A DNA stretch of 64,000 bases from Ideonella sp. (GCA_015075165.1 JABTUY010000001.1:558001-622000); one strand, 5' to 3'; shown: positions 21,558-29,937, counted from the stretch's first letter. The notes: a model not told the origin generated them from the letters alone. A program made the numbers and translations.

Positions 21558-22583
21558 TTGGGCGATGCGACGACCCTCGGGCGGCGCGAGCGGCTCGAAG
21601 CACTGCTGCACACGATGGCGCGCATCCGCGCCTTCGAGGACGCGGCCGACGCGGCCAGCCAGGGTGGGGTATCGGCGTTCGGCCAGACTGCCGGTTCGCA
21701 GGCGGCGGTGCGCGGCCCGCTGCACCTGTCCACCGGGCAGGAGGCGGTGGCCGCGGGCGTTTGCTTCCACCTGCGCCGCACCGATCTGCTGACCAGCACG
21801 CACCGCGGCCATGGCCACACGATCGCCAAGGGCGCCGACCTGCGCCGCATGATGGCCGAGCTGCACGGCCGCGCCAGCGGCTGCAACGCCGGCAAGGGCG
21901 GCTCGATGCACATCGCCGACTTCGCGGTCGGCATGTTGGGTGCCAACGGCGTCGTCGCGGCCGGCCTGCCGATCGCGGTCGGCGCGGCGCAGGCGCTGAA
22001 GCTGCAGCAGCGCGACGCCGTCGTCGCCTGCTTCTTCGGCGACGGCGCGATCAACCGCGGGCCGTTCCTCGAGGCGCTGAACTGGGCGCAGGTCTACGCG
22101 CTGCCCGTGCTGTTCGTCTGCGAAGACAACCGCTGGTCGGCAACCACGGCCACCGAGGCGCTCACCGGCGGGGCTGGCGCGGCCGCGCGCGCCGAGTCGC
22201 TCGGGGTCAGCGCGCAGGCGGTCGACGGCAACGACGTCGAGGCAGTCGCCGACGCTGCCGCGCCGCTGCTCGCGGCGGTGCGCGCGGGCGGCGGCCCGCG
22301 GCTGCTGCACGCGATCACCTACCGCCTGACGGGCCACGTGTCGGTCGACACCGCGCCATACCGCGATCCGGCCGAGGTCGAGCGCGCTCGCGCGCGCGAC
22401 CCGATCGCGCTGGCCGCGCGGCGGCTGCGCGAGCTGGGCGCCGCGGCGCGGGTCGACGAGCTGCTCGCGCGCTCGCGCGCCGAAGTCGCCGACGCGGTGA
22501 GTGCGGCGCGCGCCGCGCCATGGCCCGACGCCGCCGACGCCTACACCGACGTGCAGGACGTCGGTGCCGGGCGCTGGCATTGA
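21558..22583 (+). CDS. 2-oxoacid dehydrogenase E1 component, alpha subunit (first pair)
   Basis: A 341-residue thiamine-diphosphate-dependent subunit of the pyruvate/acetoin dehydrogenase type, which with the beta subunit decarboxylates a 2-oxo acid and passes the acyl group to a lipoyl arm. The ThDP motif runs from GDGAINRGPF to FVCEDNRWS. HRGHGHTIAKGADLRRMM, GKGGSMHIAD and DTAPYRDPAEV are typical of the acetoin/pyruvate class. An insert near residues 28-48 (SQGGVSAFGQTAGSQAAVR) lies before the usual G(Q)EAVA motif. The start is TTG behind a strong GGAGG. First gene of the ten-gene operon. Confidence 0.9.
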   Translation: MGDATTLGRRERLEALLHTMARIRAFEDAADAASQGGVSAFGQTAGSQAAVRGPLHLSTGQEAVAAGVCFHLRRTDLLTSTHRGHGHTIAKGADLRRMMAELHGRASGCNAGKGGSMHIADFAVGMLGANGVVAAGLPIAVGAAQALKLQQRDAVVACFFGDGAINRGPFLEALNWAQVYALPVLFVCEDNRWSATTATEALTGGAGAAARAESLGVSAQAVDGNDVEAVADAAAPLLAAVRAGGGPRLLHAITYRLTGHVSVDTAPYRDPAEVERARARDPIALAARRLRELGAAARVDELLARSRAEVADAVSAARAAPWPDAADAYTDVQDVGAGRWH

Positions 22584-22597
22584 ACCGGGCCGCGACG

Positions 22598-23557
22598 ATG
22601 ACCGCGCAAACCTGGGCCGAGGCCGCCGCCGATGCGCTGGCCGCCGCGATGGAGCGCGACGCGCGCGTCGTCGTCGTCGGCGAAGACGTCGGGCGCGGCG
22701 GCATCTTCGGCCAGTACCGCGGGCTGCAGCAGCGCTTCGGCGCGGCGCGCGTCATCGACACGCCGATCTCCGAGGCGACGATCATGGGCGCCGGGGTCGG
22801 CATGGCGCTCGCGGGCTTGCGGCCGGTGATCGAGATGCGCGTGATCGACTTCGCGCTGTGCGCGATCGACGAGATCGCCAACCAGGCGGCGAAGAACCGC
22901 TTCATGTTCGGCGGCCAGGGCCGCGTGCCGCTCGTCGCGCGGCTGCCGATCGGCATCTGGAGCGCGTCGGCGGCGCAGCACTCGCAGTCGCTCGAGGCCT
23001 GGTTCGTCCACCTGCCGGGGCTGGTGGTCGTGGCGCCGTCGGGCGTGGCCGACAACGCGGCGCTGCTGGCCGCGGCGATCGACTGCGACGACCCGGTGGT
23101 CTACCTCGAACACAAGGAGCTGTGGGGCATGCGCGATGCGCAGCCTGCGGCCGGCGCAGCGCTCGCGCTCGGCCGCGCGCGCGTGCGCCGCGCCGGGCGC
23201 GACCTGACGATCGTCAGCTGGTCGCGCCAGCTGCACTGGGCGCTCGACGCCGCGGACACGCTCGCCGCCGAAGGCATCGACGCCGAGGTGATCGACCTCG
23301 CGACGCTGTGGCCGTGGGACCGCGAGACGGTGTTCGCCTCCGCCGCGCGCACCGGCCGCCTGCTCGTCACGCACGAGGCGGTGCAGGTGGCGGGCCTCGG
23401 CGGCGAGATCGCCGCCAGCGCCGCCGAGGCGCTGGGCTGCCGGGTCGCGCGCGCCGGTGCGCCGCGCATCCCGGTGGGCTACGCGCCGACGCTCGAAGAC
23501 CAGGCGCGCGTGCGCCCGGCGGCGATCGCCGCCGCGGCGCGCCGGCTGCTCGCATGA
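22598..23557 (+). CDS. 2-oxoacid dehydrogenase E1 component, beta subunit (first pair)
   Basis: A 319-residue partner of the preceding alpha subunit. It has VVVVGEDVGRGGIFGQYRGL, the conserved RVIDTPISEATIMGAGVGMA, NQAAKNRFMFGGQ and the C-terminal transketolase-like half (HEAVQVAGLGGEIAAS). The ATG at 22598 lacks an obvious ribosome-binding site. A TTG at 22580 overlapping the alpha stop (TTGA) is an alternative that would add six residues and couple translation, as at other junctions in this operon. The stop overlaps the next ATG. Confidence 0.9.
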   Translation: MTAQTWAEAAADALAAAMERDARVVVVGEDVGRGGIFGQYRGLQQRFGAARVIDTPISEATIMGAGVGMALAGLRPVIEMRVIDFALCAIDEIANQAAKNRFMFGGQGRVPLVARLPIGIWSASAAQHSQSLEAWFVHLPGLVVVAPSGVADNAALLAAAIDCDDPVVYLEHKELWGMRDAQPAAGAALALGRARVRRAGRDLTIVSWSRQLHWALDAADTLAAEGIDAEVIDLATLWPWDRETVFASAARTGRLLVTHEAVQVAGLGGEIAASAAEALGCRVARAGAPRIPVGYAPTLEDQARVRPAAIAAAARRLLA

Positions 23558-24108
23558 AGCGCCACCGCATCCCGGTCGCGTTCGAGGAAGGCCTCGCCGT
23601 CGCGTGCCTGGCGCTGCTGGTGGTGATCACGCTGCTCAACGTCGTCACGCGCTACCTGACCTCGCAGTCGTACGCGTGGACCGAGGAGATCTCGATCTTC
23701 CTGATGGTCGTCATGACGCTGGCCGGCGCGAGTGCGGCGGCCGCGCGCGACGGCCACATCCGCATCGAGTTCTTCTACGACGGCGGCAGCGCGGCGCGTC
23801 GGCGCGCGCTGCGCATCGTCGCAGCGTGCGTGACGGGGCTCGTGTTCGCCGCGCTCGCGCTGCTGTTCGCGCGCACGGTGGCCGACGAGATCCGCTATGG
23901 CGAGACGACGATGGGGCTCGGCGTGCCGCGCTGGTGGTACACGCTGGTCGTGCCCGCGCTGTGCGCGGGGCTTGCGCTGCGTGCTTTCGGCCGCGGCTGG
24001 GCGGCGGCGCGTCAGGTCGATGGGGCCGACGCACGGCAGGTCGGCGTGGCGGCCGACGCCGCGCAGGTCAGCCGGGCCGCCGACACGGCGAGCGGAGCGC
24101 AGCGATGA
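23554..24108 (+). CDS. TRAP transporter small permease, DctQ type
   Basis: A 184-residue membrane protein with four hydrophobic segments. The first ends in the family motif LLNVVTRYLTSQSYAWTEEIS, and the third follows RIEFFYDGG. The C-terminal ~30 residues (VDGADARQVGVAADAAQVS) are a hydrophilic Ala-rich extension longer than usual. It pairs with the large permease and the periplasmic DctP protein to form a sodium-coupled, binding-protein-dependent importer. The ATG overlaps the E1 beta stop (ATGA at 23554), and its own stop overlaps dctM. Confidence 0.88.
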   Translation: MKRHRIPVAFEEGLAVACLALLVVITLLNVVTRYLTSQSYAWTEEISIFLMVVMTLAGASAAAARDGHIRIEFFYDGGSAARRRALRIVAACVTGLVFAALALLFARTVADEIRYGETTMGLGVPRWWYTLVVPALCAGLALRAFGRGWAAARQVDGADARQVGVAADAAQVSRAADTASGAQR

Positions 24109-25403
24109 TCGGTGCCACCTTGTTCGCGCTCTTCGTCGTGCTGATGCTGGCCGGCGTGCCGATCGGCGCGGCACTCGGTGCGGGGGGCATCGCGGCCATC
24201 GCGCTGGCCAACGCCGACGCGCAGTGGTTCGGGTTGCTCGCGGCGCCGCAGAACATGGCCGCAGGGATCGAGAAGTACCCGCTGCTGGCGCTGCCGATGT
24301 TCGTGCTGGTGGGTTCGGTGTTCGATCGCGCCGGTGTCGCGCAGCGGTTGGTCGACTTCGCGCTCGCCTGCGTCGGCCGCTCGCCCGGCATGCTGCCGCT
24401 GGTGGCGATCACGGTGGCGATGGTGCTCGGGGGCATCTCCGGCTCGGGGCCAGCCAACGCCGCCGCGGTCGGCGCGGTGATGATCGCCGCGATGTCGCGT
24501 GCCGGCTACCCGGCGCCGTTCTCGGCCAGCATCGTCGGCGCGGCGGCCGCCACCGACATCCTGATCCCGCCGTCGATCGCCTTCATCGTCTACAGCGTCT
24601 ACGTGCCGGGCGCGTCGGTGCCCGCCCTCTTCGCCGCCGGCATGCTGCCGGGGCTGCTGGCCGGGCTCGCGCTGATCGCGCCCGCGGTGTGGCTGTCGCG
24701 CCGGCGCGGCTACGGTGCGAACGAGCGCGCGCTGCCGCGGCCGCCGTTCTGGCGCTCGCTGCGCGAGGCGAGCTGGGGGCTGGCCGCTCCGGTGCTGATT
24801 CTCGGCGGCATGCGCGCGGGCTGGTTCACGCCCACCGAGGCGGCAGTGGTCGCGGTGGTCTACGGCCTCGCAGTGGGCCTCGCGGTGCACCGCTCGATCG
24901 GCTGGCGCGACCTGTACGGCATCTTTCGCGAGGCCGCCGAGATCTCGGCGGTGATCATGATCGTGATGGCGCTGGCGGGCATCTTCGCCTACTCGGTCAA
25001 CACGCTCGGGCTCGCCGACCCGCTGGTGCACGCGGTGCAGGGCTCGAGCCTGGGCTCCACCGGCGTGCTGCTGGCGCTGCTGGCGATCGGCCTGGTGGTC
25101 GGCATGTTCCTCGACGGCGTGTCGATCTTCCTGATCTTCCTGCCGCTGCTGTACCCGCTGATGATCACCTTCCGTTGGGACCCGGTGTGGTTCGGCGTGC
25201 TGCTGACGATGGTGATCGCGATCGGCCAGTTCACGCCGCCGATGGCGGTCAACCTGCTGGTGTCGTGCCGCCTCGCCGGCGTGCGCATCGAGCAGACGCT
25301 GCCGCACGTCGGCTGGTTGGTCGTCTTTTTCGTGCTGGCGACGCTGCTGGTGGGCATCTTTCCGTCGCTGGCGTTGTGGCTGCCCCGCTCGTTGGGCTTT
25401 TGA
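24105..25403 (+). CDS. TRAP transporter large permease, DctM type
   Basis: A 432-residue permease with about 12 membrane segments. Family motifs include LALPMFVLVGSVFDRAGVA, ISGSGPANAAAVGAVMI, ATDILIPPSIAFIVYS, GWFTPTEAAVVAVVYG and GQFTPPMAVNLLV. It forms the transport channel and elevator domain of the TRAP system together with DctQ. It overlaps dctQ as ATGA and is followed 12 bp later by dctP. Confidence 0.93.
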   Translation: MIGATLFALFVVLMLAGVPIGAALGAGGIAAIALANADAQWFGLLAAPQNMAAGIEKYPLLALPMFVLVGSVFDRAGVAQRLVDFALACVGRSPGMLPLVAITVAMVLGGISGSGPANAAAVGAVMIAAMSRAGYPAPFSASIVGAAAATDILIPPSIAFIVYSVYVPGASVPALFAAGMLPGLLAGLALIAPAVWLSRRRGYGANERALPRPPFWRSLREASWGLAAPVLILGGMRAGWFTPTEAAVVAVVYGLAVGLAVHRSIGWRDLYGIFREAAEISAVIMIVMALAGIFAYSVNTLGLADPLVHAVQGSSLGSTGVLLALLAIGLVVGMFLDGVSIFLIFLPLLYPLMITFRWDPVWFGVLLTMVIAIGQFTPPMAVNLLVSCRLAGVRIEQTLPHVGWLVVFFVLATLLVGIFPSLALWLPRSLGF

Positions 25404-25415
25404 AGGAGACCGCTG

Positions 25416-26441
25416 ATGGAACGTCGAAACCTGATCGTCGGTGGCGCCGCGCTCGGCGCCACGCTGGCGCTGCCGCACGTGGCGCGCGCGCAGGCCGCCT
25501 ACAAGGCCGAGTACAAGATGAGCACCGTCGTGCCGCCGGCGTTCGCCTGGGGCAAGGGCGGCGCGATCTTCGCCGACCTCGTTCGTGAGCGCACCGCCGG
25601 GCGCATCAACATCAAGCAGTACCCCGGCGCTAGCCTGGTGCAGGGCCAGCAGGACCGCGAGTTCGCGGCGATGCGCCAGGGCGTCATCGACGTGCTGTGC
25701 GGCGCGCCGATCAACTGGGCCGGCACGGTGCGCGAGCTCGGCGTGTTCACGCTGCCGTTCATCCTGCCCAACCACAAGGCGTGGGACGCCGCCACCACCG
25801 ATGCGGCGATCATGGGCGAATACTTCGACCTCGTTCGCAAGGCCGGCGCCGAGCCGCTCGCGGTGGGCGAGACCGGCTACCGGCAGATCAGCAACCGGGT
25901 GCACCCGATCCGCTCGCCGGCCGACCTGAAGGGGCTGAAGATCCGCGTCGTCGGCAGCCCGATGTACGGCGAGATCATGTCCGCGATGGGCGCCAACCCC
26001 ACCTTCATGAGCTGGGCCGACGCGCAGCCCGCGCTCGCCTCGGGCGCGGTCGACGCGCAGGAGAACCCGCTCGAGGTCTTCCTCGCGGCCAAGATCCACA
26101 CGCTCGGCCAGAAGTTCGTCACCAAGTGGAACTACTCGAACGACATCCTGCTGTTCGCGATCGCCGCCCCGGTGTGGAGCAGCTGGAGCGCCGACGACCG
26201 CAAGATCGTGCGCGACGCCGCGCAGGAAGCCGCGCGCCAGCAGGTGGCGATCGTGCGCAAGCTCTTCGCCGACGACGTGGCCGCGGTGCGCGCCCTCGGC
26301 GTCGACGTGCACTTGCCGACGCCCGCCGAGATGCAGGCCTGGCGCGACGCCACGCGCAGCGCCTACACCAAGTGGAAGGACGCCATCAACCCCGGCCTCG
26401 TGACCAAGATCGAGCAGGTCGCGGCGCGTGCGGGCAGCTGA
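25416..26441 (+). CDS. TRAP transporter periplasmic substrate-binding protein, DctP type
   Basis: A 341-residue receptor. AAGGAGA precedes the ATG. The N-terminus MERRNLIVGGAALGATLALP carries an RR-N-L motif and ends HVARAQA, a Tat-like or Sec signal peptide. The mature part contains QYPGASLVQGQQDREFAAM, GETGYRQISNRVHPIRS and KGLKIRVVGSPMY, with the conserved Arg that binds the ligand carboxylate (in KIRVV). MSWADAQPALASGAVDAQENPL is the typical hinge-proximal segment. The ligand is unknown; a 2-oxo acid or small carboxylate fits the neighbours. Its last seven codons lie within a 69-bp tandem duplication. Confidence 0.9.
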   Translation: MERRNLIVGGAALGATLALPHVARAQAAYKAEYKMSTVVPPAFAWGKGGAIFADLVRERTAGRINIKQYPGASLVQGQQDREFAAMRQGVIDVLCGAPINWAGTVRELGVFTLPFILPNHKAWDAATTDAAIMGEYFDLVRKAGAEPLAVGETGYRQISNRVHPIRSPADLKGLKIRVVGSPMYGEIMSAMGANPTFMSWADAQPALASGAVDAQENPLEVFLAAKIHTLGQKFVTKWNYSNDILLFAIAAPVWSSWSADDRKIVRDAAQEAARQQVAIVRKLFADDVAAVRALGVDVHLPTPAEMQAWRDATRSAYTKWKDAINPGLVTKIEQVAARAGS

Positions 26442-26556
26442 TGGCGCGGCGCGGCAACGGCCCGGCCGCCGTGCGGCTGCCGCACGATCGCGGCGCGCGC
26501 GGGCAGCCGATGGCGCAACGCGGCGACGGCTCGGCCGCGGTGCGGCTGCCACACGA
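26419..26556 (+). repeat. 69-bp tandem duplication spanning the dctP stop and marR start
   Basis: Unit 1 (26419-26487) and unit 2 (26488-26556) are adjacent direct copies, each 69 bp (23 codons) with scattered differences. Each contains GGGCAGC, then TGA or CGA, then an ATG. The stop codon present in unit 1 (CTGATGG) has become CCGATGG in unit 2, which keeps the marR frame open across both copies. The ancestral marR start was probably the one now at 26510. Confidence 0.85.
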
Positions 26557-26986
26557 CGGCGAGCTGTTCTTCAAGCTCGTGCGCGTCGTCAACCTCACAG
26601 CGCGGCCGTTCGTCGAGACGCTTGCGCGGCGGCACCGGCTGTCGCTCAACGAGTGGCGCGCGATGATCGTGCTGGCCGGCCACCCCGGCAGCGCGGCGCA
26701 CGAGATCGCCGACATCACCGGCCTCGACAAGATGAGCGTGAGCCGGGCCATCGCCGCGCTCGGCCGGCACCGCCGCATCGTGCGGCGCGCCGACCCGCAC
26801 GACGCGCGGCGCACGCTGCTCGAACTGAGCGCGGCCGGGCGGCGGCTGTACGAGGCGATCGGCGCGCGCGGCCGCGCGCGCGAGATCGAGCTCTTCGCCG
26901 GTCTCGACGCGGCCGACAAAACCCACCTCGAGGGGCTCGTCGACCGCATGATCGCCGCGGTCGACGCCCCGGGAGCCGCGCGTTGA
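26441..26986 (+). CDS. MarR-family transcriptional regulator
   Basis: A winged-helix regulator of 181 residues from the ATG at 26441, or 158 from the internal ATG at 26510. The core is RLSLNEWRAMIVLAGHPG, the recognition helix region GLDKMSVSRAIAALGRHR, and the wing RADPHDARRTLLELSAAGRR, all classic MarR. The first 23 residues (MARRGNGPAAVRLPHDRGA...) repeat in residues 24-46 through a DNA duplication and look dispensable. The gene sits inside the operon, so it may sense the imported or metabolised acid and control its own transcript. Confidence 0.87.
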   Translation: MARRGNGPAAVRLPHDRGARGQPMAQRGDGSAAVRLPHDGELFFKLVRVVNLTARPFVETLARRHRLSLNEWRAMIVLAGHPGSAAHEIADITGLDKMSVSRAIAALGRHRRIVRRADPHDARRTLLELSAAGRRLYEAIGARGRAREIELFAGLDAADKTHLEGLVDRMIAAVDAPGAAR

Positions 26987-27714
26987 GCGCCCCGGCCACA
27001 CGCACGGTGCCGCTGCCGCCGATGCAGCGTCTGGCCGCCGAGCACCTCGCGCGCAGCCTGCGCGAGAGCGTGCCGGTCACGATCCACGGCGTGGCCGACG
27101 CGCAGGCGCTGCTCGCGCTGCGCGCAGCGCTCGCGCAGGCGCGCCCGGCCGGCCCGCGCATCACGCTGACGCACCTGGTGGTCAAGGCGGTGGCGCAGGC
27201 GCTGCGCCTGCACCCGCAGCTGAACGCGACGCTCGCGGGCGAGCGGGTGACGCTGCACGGCGCGGTGCATGCCGGCATCGCGCAGGCGCTGCCCGACGGC
27301 AACCTGGTGGTGCCGGTGCTGCGCGATGCCGACTCGCTCGACATCGACGCGCTCGCCGTTGCCGCCAACGAGCTGGCCGCGCGCGCGCAGGCCGGCAAGC
27401 TGCGGCTGCCCGACGTGCAGGGCGCGACCTTCACAGTCTCCAACGGCGGCGCGGTGCCAAGCGTGCGCTGGACCACGCCGATCATCCCGCTCGGGCAGGC
27501 CGCGATCCTCGGCCTGGGCGCGCTGCACGAGGCGCCGGTGGCGCACGACGGCGCGGTCGTCGTGCGCAGCGTGCTGCCCACCAGCCTGAGTTTCGACCAT
27601 CGCTTCGTCAACGGCGTGCCGGCCGCGCGCTTCCTCGACGAGGTGCACCAGCTCATCGCCGAGCCGCAGCGCATCCGGCTCGGCGCCGGTTCGCAAGGAG
27701 GGACCCCATGCTGA
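26983..27714 (+). CDS. 2-oxoacid dehydrogenase E2 acyltransferase, catalytic domain only
   Basis: A 243-residue protein equivalent to only the C-terminal catalytic domain of dihydrolipoamide acyltransferases. The active-site motif LSFDHRFVNGVPAARFL carries His206 in DHRxxxG, and TFTVSNGGAVPSVRWTTPII is the conserved preceding strand-loop. The usual N-terminal lipoyl domain(s) and the short E1/E3-binding domain are absent; a lipoyl domain is encoded by the next gene. The start is TTG overlapping the marR stop (TTGA). Catalytic trimers should still form, but docking of E1 and E3 must differ from the classical complex. Confidence 0.85.
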   Translation: MSAPATRTVPLPPMQRLAAEHLARSLRESVPVTIHGVADAQALLALRAALAQARPAGPRITLTHLVVKAVAQALRLHPQLNATLAGERVTLHGAVHAGIAQALPDGNLVVPVLRDADSLDIDALAVAANELAARAQAGKLRLPDVQGATFTVSNGGAVPSVRWTTPIIPLGQAAILGLGALHEAPVAHDGAVVVRSVLPTSLSFDHRFVNGVPAARFLDEVHQLIAEPQRIRLGAGSQGGTPC

Positions 27715-27950
27715 TCGAGATCCGCGTGCCTGCACTCGGCCACGACGCCACCGAGGCGATCCTGGTCATCTGGCATCGCCAGCCGGGCGACACGGTCGCG
27801 CCCGGCGACCCGCTGGCCGACGTGATGACCGACAAGGTCAATGTCGAGGTCGAGAGCCCGGCCGCGGGCACGCTCGTCGAACTGCGCGCCGCACCCGACG
27901 ACCGCGTCGCCGTCGGCGCCGTGATCGCCACGCTGGAGGCCGCATCGTGA
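27708..27950 (+). CDS. Free-standing lipoyl-domain protein
   Basis: An 80-residue protein consisting of a single biotinyl/lipoyl domain. The modification site is Lys43 in VMTDKVNVEVES, with the usual flanking hairpin (DTVAPGDPLADV before, AAGTLVELRAAPDD after). As the swinging arm it would carry acyl groups from E1 to the separate E2 core, taking the role usually played by the N-terminus of E2. It overlaps E2 by 7 bp and the next gene by 4 bp, arguing for matched expression. A lipoyl rather than biotin role is inferred from the context and the DKV sequence. Confidence 0.88.
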   Translation: MLIEIRVPALGHDATEAILVIWHRQPGDTVAPGDPLADVMTDKVNVEVESPAAGTLVELRAAPDDRVAVGAVIATLEAAS

Positions 27951-28963
27951 GCGCCGCGCACGACCCGGCGCAGGCGCGCGTCGCCGCCGACGCCGCGCTG
28001 CTGCGCGCGATGTACGAGACGATGCTGCGCTCGCGCGAGATCGACCGCGTCGCCGGCAGTGCCGACGGCCACTGGCACGCCGCCGAGGGCGAGGAGGCCG
28101 TGCTCGCCGCCTGCTACTGCGGGCTGCGCGACGGCGACTGGGTGGCACCGCACTACCGCGGCATGCTGCCGGCGGCGTGCGCGCGCGGCGCCGACCTGCG
28201 CCGGCTGCTCGCCGGCCTGACCGGCAAGGCCACCAGCCACAGCGGCGGCCGCTATCGCTCCGACGTCTGCGCGCCGGTCGAGCACCGCATGATCGGCCTG
28301 TACTCCGGCGCGCTCGGCCCCACCCTCGAGTACGCCACCGGCGCCGCCCTCGCCGCCCGGCTCGACGGCAGCGGTGCGGTGGCGCTGGCGGTGTTCGGCG
28401 ACGGCACCTCGAGCCGCGGCAACGCGCACGAGGCGATCAACCTGGCCGCCGTGCTGAAGCTGCCGGTGGTCTTCGTGTGCCAGAACAACGGCTTCGCGAT
28501 CTCCACGCCGTCGGCCAGCGGCGTCGGCGCGCGCTCGGTGGCCGACCGCGGTGCCGCCTACGGCATCCCCGGCGTTGCCGCCGACGGCAACGACGCGATC
28601 GCGCTGCGCGCCGTGCTCGAGGTGGCGATCGAGCGCGCCCGCGCCGGGGGCGGCCCGACGCTGGTCGAGGCGAGGACCTACCGCGTCGCCGGGCACCTCG
28701 TCGCCGACCCGGCGCCGTACCGCAGCGCCGACGAAGTCGCCGCGTGGCGCGCGCGCGATCCGGTGGCGCGGCTGCGCGCGCACCTGGTCGCGAGCGGCCT
28801 GCTCGACGACGCGGCCGACGCGGCGCTGCGCGCGCGCCTGCGCGCCGAAGCCGATGCCGCGATGGCGCAGGCCAGCGCCGACCCCGACCCGGCGCCCGAG
28901 GCGCTGCGCGCCGGCGCGGTGTTCGCACCGTCGCGCAGCGCCACCACGAGGAGCCCCGCATGA
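27947..28963 (+). CDS. 2-oxoacid dehydrogenase E1 component, alpha subunit (second pair)
   Basis: A 338-residue ThDP-dependent subunit distinct from the first alpha subunit. The ThDP motif runs from FGDGTSSRGNAHEAI to FVCQNNGFAIST. Differences from the first pair include GKATSHSGGRYRSDVCAP in place of the GKGGSMH segment, and an ending rich in Ala, Asp and Pro. The QNNGFAIS style resembles branched-chain 2-oxoacid dehydrogenases, but substrate specificity cannot be assigned. The start is GTG overlapping the lipoyl-protein stop (GTGA). Confidence 0.88.
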   Translation: MSAAHDPAQARVAADAALLRAMYETMLRSREIDRVAGSADGHWHAAEGEEAVLAACYCGLRDGDWVAPHYRGMLPAACARGADLRRLLAGLTGKATSHSGGRYRSDVCAPVEHRMIGLYSGALGPTLEYATGAALAARLDGSGAVALAVFGDGTSSRGNAHEAINLAAVLKLPVVFVCQNNGFAISTPSASGVGARSVADRGAAYGIPGVAADGNDAIALRAVLEVAIERARAGGGPTLVEARTYRVAGHLVADPAPYRSADEVAAWRARDPVARLRAHLVASGLLDDAADAALRARLRAEADAAMAQASADPDPAPEALRAGAVFAPSRSATTRSPA

Positions 28964-29937
28964 AGCGCATGACGATGCAGGAGGCGATCGTCGCGGCGAT
29001 CGCCGGCGAGATGCGGCGCGACCGCGACGTGTTCATCATGGGCCTCGACATCGGCCGCTTCGGCGGGCCGCTGAACTCATGCAAGGGCCTGTGGGACGAG
29101 TTCGGCGCCAGCGGCCGCGTCATCGACACGCCGATCTCCGAAGGCGCGATCGTCGGCGCCGGCGTCGGCGCGGCACTTGCCGGCAAGCGGCCGATCGTCG
29201 ACATCATGTTCTGCGAGTACCTGCCGCTGGTGATCCAGCAGCTCGGCTGCGACGGCGGCGCGATGCACTACTACTCCGGCGGCGCCGCGCGCGTGCCGCT
29301 GGTGGTGCGCGGCAAGTACGGCGTCGGCCCCTACCACGGCCACGCCTACGACCACCACGCCTGGCTGATGCACACGCCGGGCGTGAAGATCGTGGTGCCC
29401 GCCACCGCGCTCGACGCCAAGGGCCTGATGACCGCCGCGATCCGCGACGACAACCCGGTGTTCTTCATGGAGCACATGGCGCTGTACCACGGCCAGCGCG
29501 ACGCCATCCCCGACGACGACCACGTGGTGCCGCTCGGCCGCGCCGACGTCAAGCGCCGCGGGCGCGACGCCACCGTGATCGCCTCGGCGGCGATGGTGCG
29601 CAAGTCGCTCGCCGCCGCGCAGCTACTCGCGCGCGAGGGCATCGAGATCGAGGTCGTCGACCTGCGCACCATCGTGCCGCTCGACGAAGACACGATCCTC
29701 GAATCGGTGCGCCGCACCGGCCGCGCGCTCGTCGTGCAGGAGACGATCCGCACCGGCGGCTCGACCGCCGAGATCGCCGCGCTGGTCGGCGCGCAGTGCT
29801 GGCACGAGCTGAAGGCGCCGGTCGCCCGGCTCGGCACCGAGGTGGTGCCGATGCCGTTCGCGCGCAGCCTCGAGAAGGCCGCGGTGCCCGACGAGGCGGC
29901 GATCGCGGCCGCGGTGCGCGAGTTGATGAACAGGTAA
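28960..29937 (+). CDS. 2-oxoacid dehydrogenase E1 component, beta subunit (second pair)
   Basis: A 325-residue partner of the second alpha subunit. It has MTMQEAIVAAIAGEMRRD, FIMGLDIGRFGGPLNSCKGL, RVIDTPISEGAIVGAGVGAA, GPYHGHAYDHHAWLMHTPG and the C-terminal VQETIRTGGSTAEIAAL. The LDIGRFGGP sequence, where most E1 betas read GEDVGxxGG, distinguishes it from the first beta subunit. The ATG overlaps the alpha stop (ATGA). It is the last gene of the operon; no E3 gene follows. Confidence 0.9.
   Translation: MKRMTMQEAIVAAIAGEMRRDRDVFIMGLDIGRFGGPLNSCKGLWDEFGASGRVIDTPISEGAIVGAGVGAALAGKRPIVDIMFCEYLPLVIQQLGCDGGAMHYYSGGAARVPLVVRGKYGVGPYHGHAYDHHAWLMHTPGVKIVVPATALDAKGLMTAAIRDDNPVFFMEHMALYHGQRDAIPDDDHVVPLGRADVKRRGRDATVIASAAMVRKSLAAAQLLAREGIEIEVVDLRTIVPLDEDTILESVRRTGRALVVQETIRTGGSTAEIAALVGAQCWHELKAPVARLGTEVVPMPFARSLEKAAVPDEAAIAAAVRELMNR

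Noticed and set aside
24012-26552. 846-codon minus-strand frame across the TRAP genes
   Set aside because: His/Gln/Arg-rich antisense shadow of dctM and dctP; the sense products have all family motifs.
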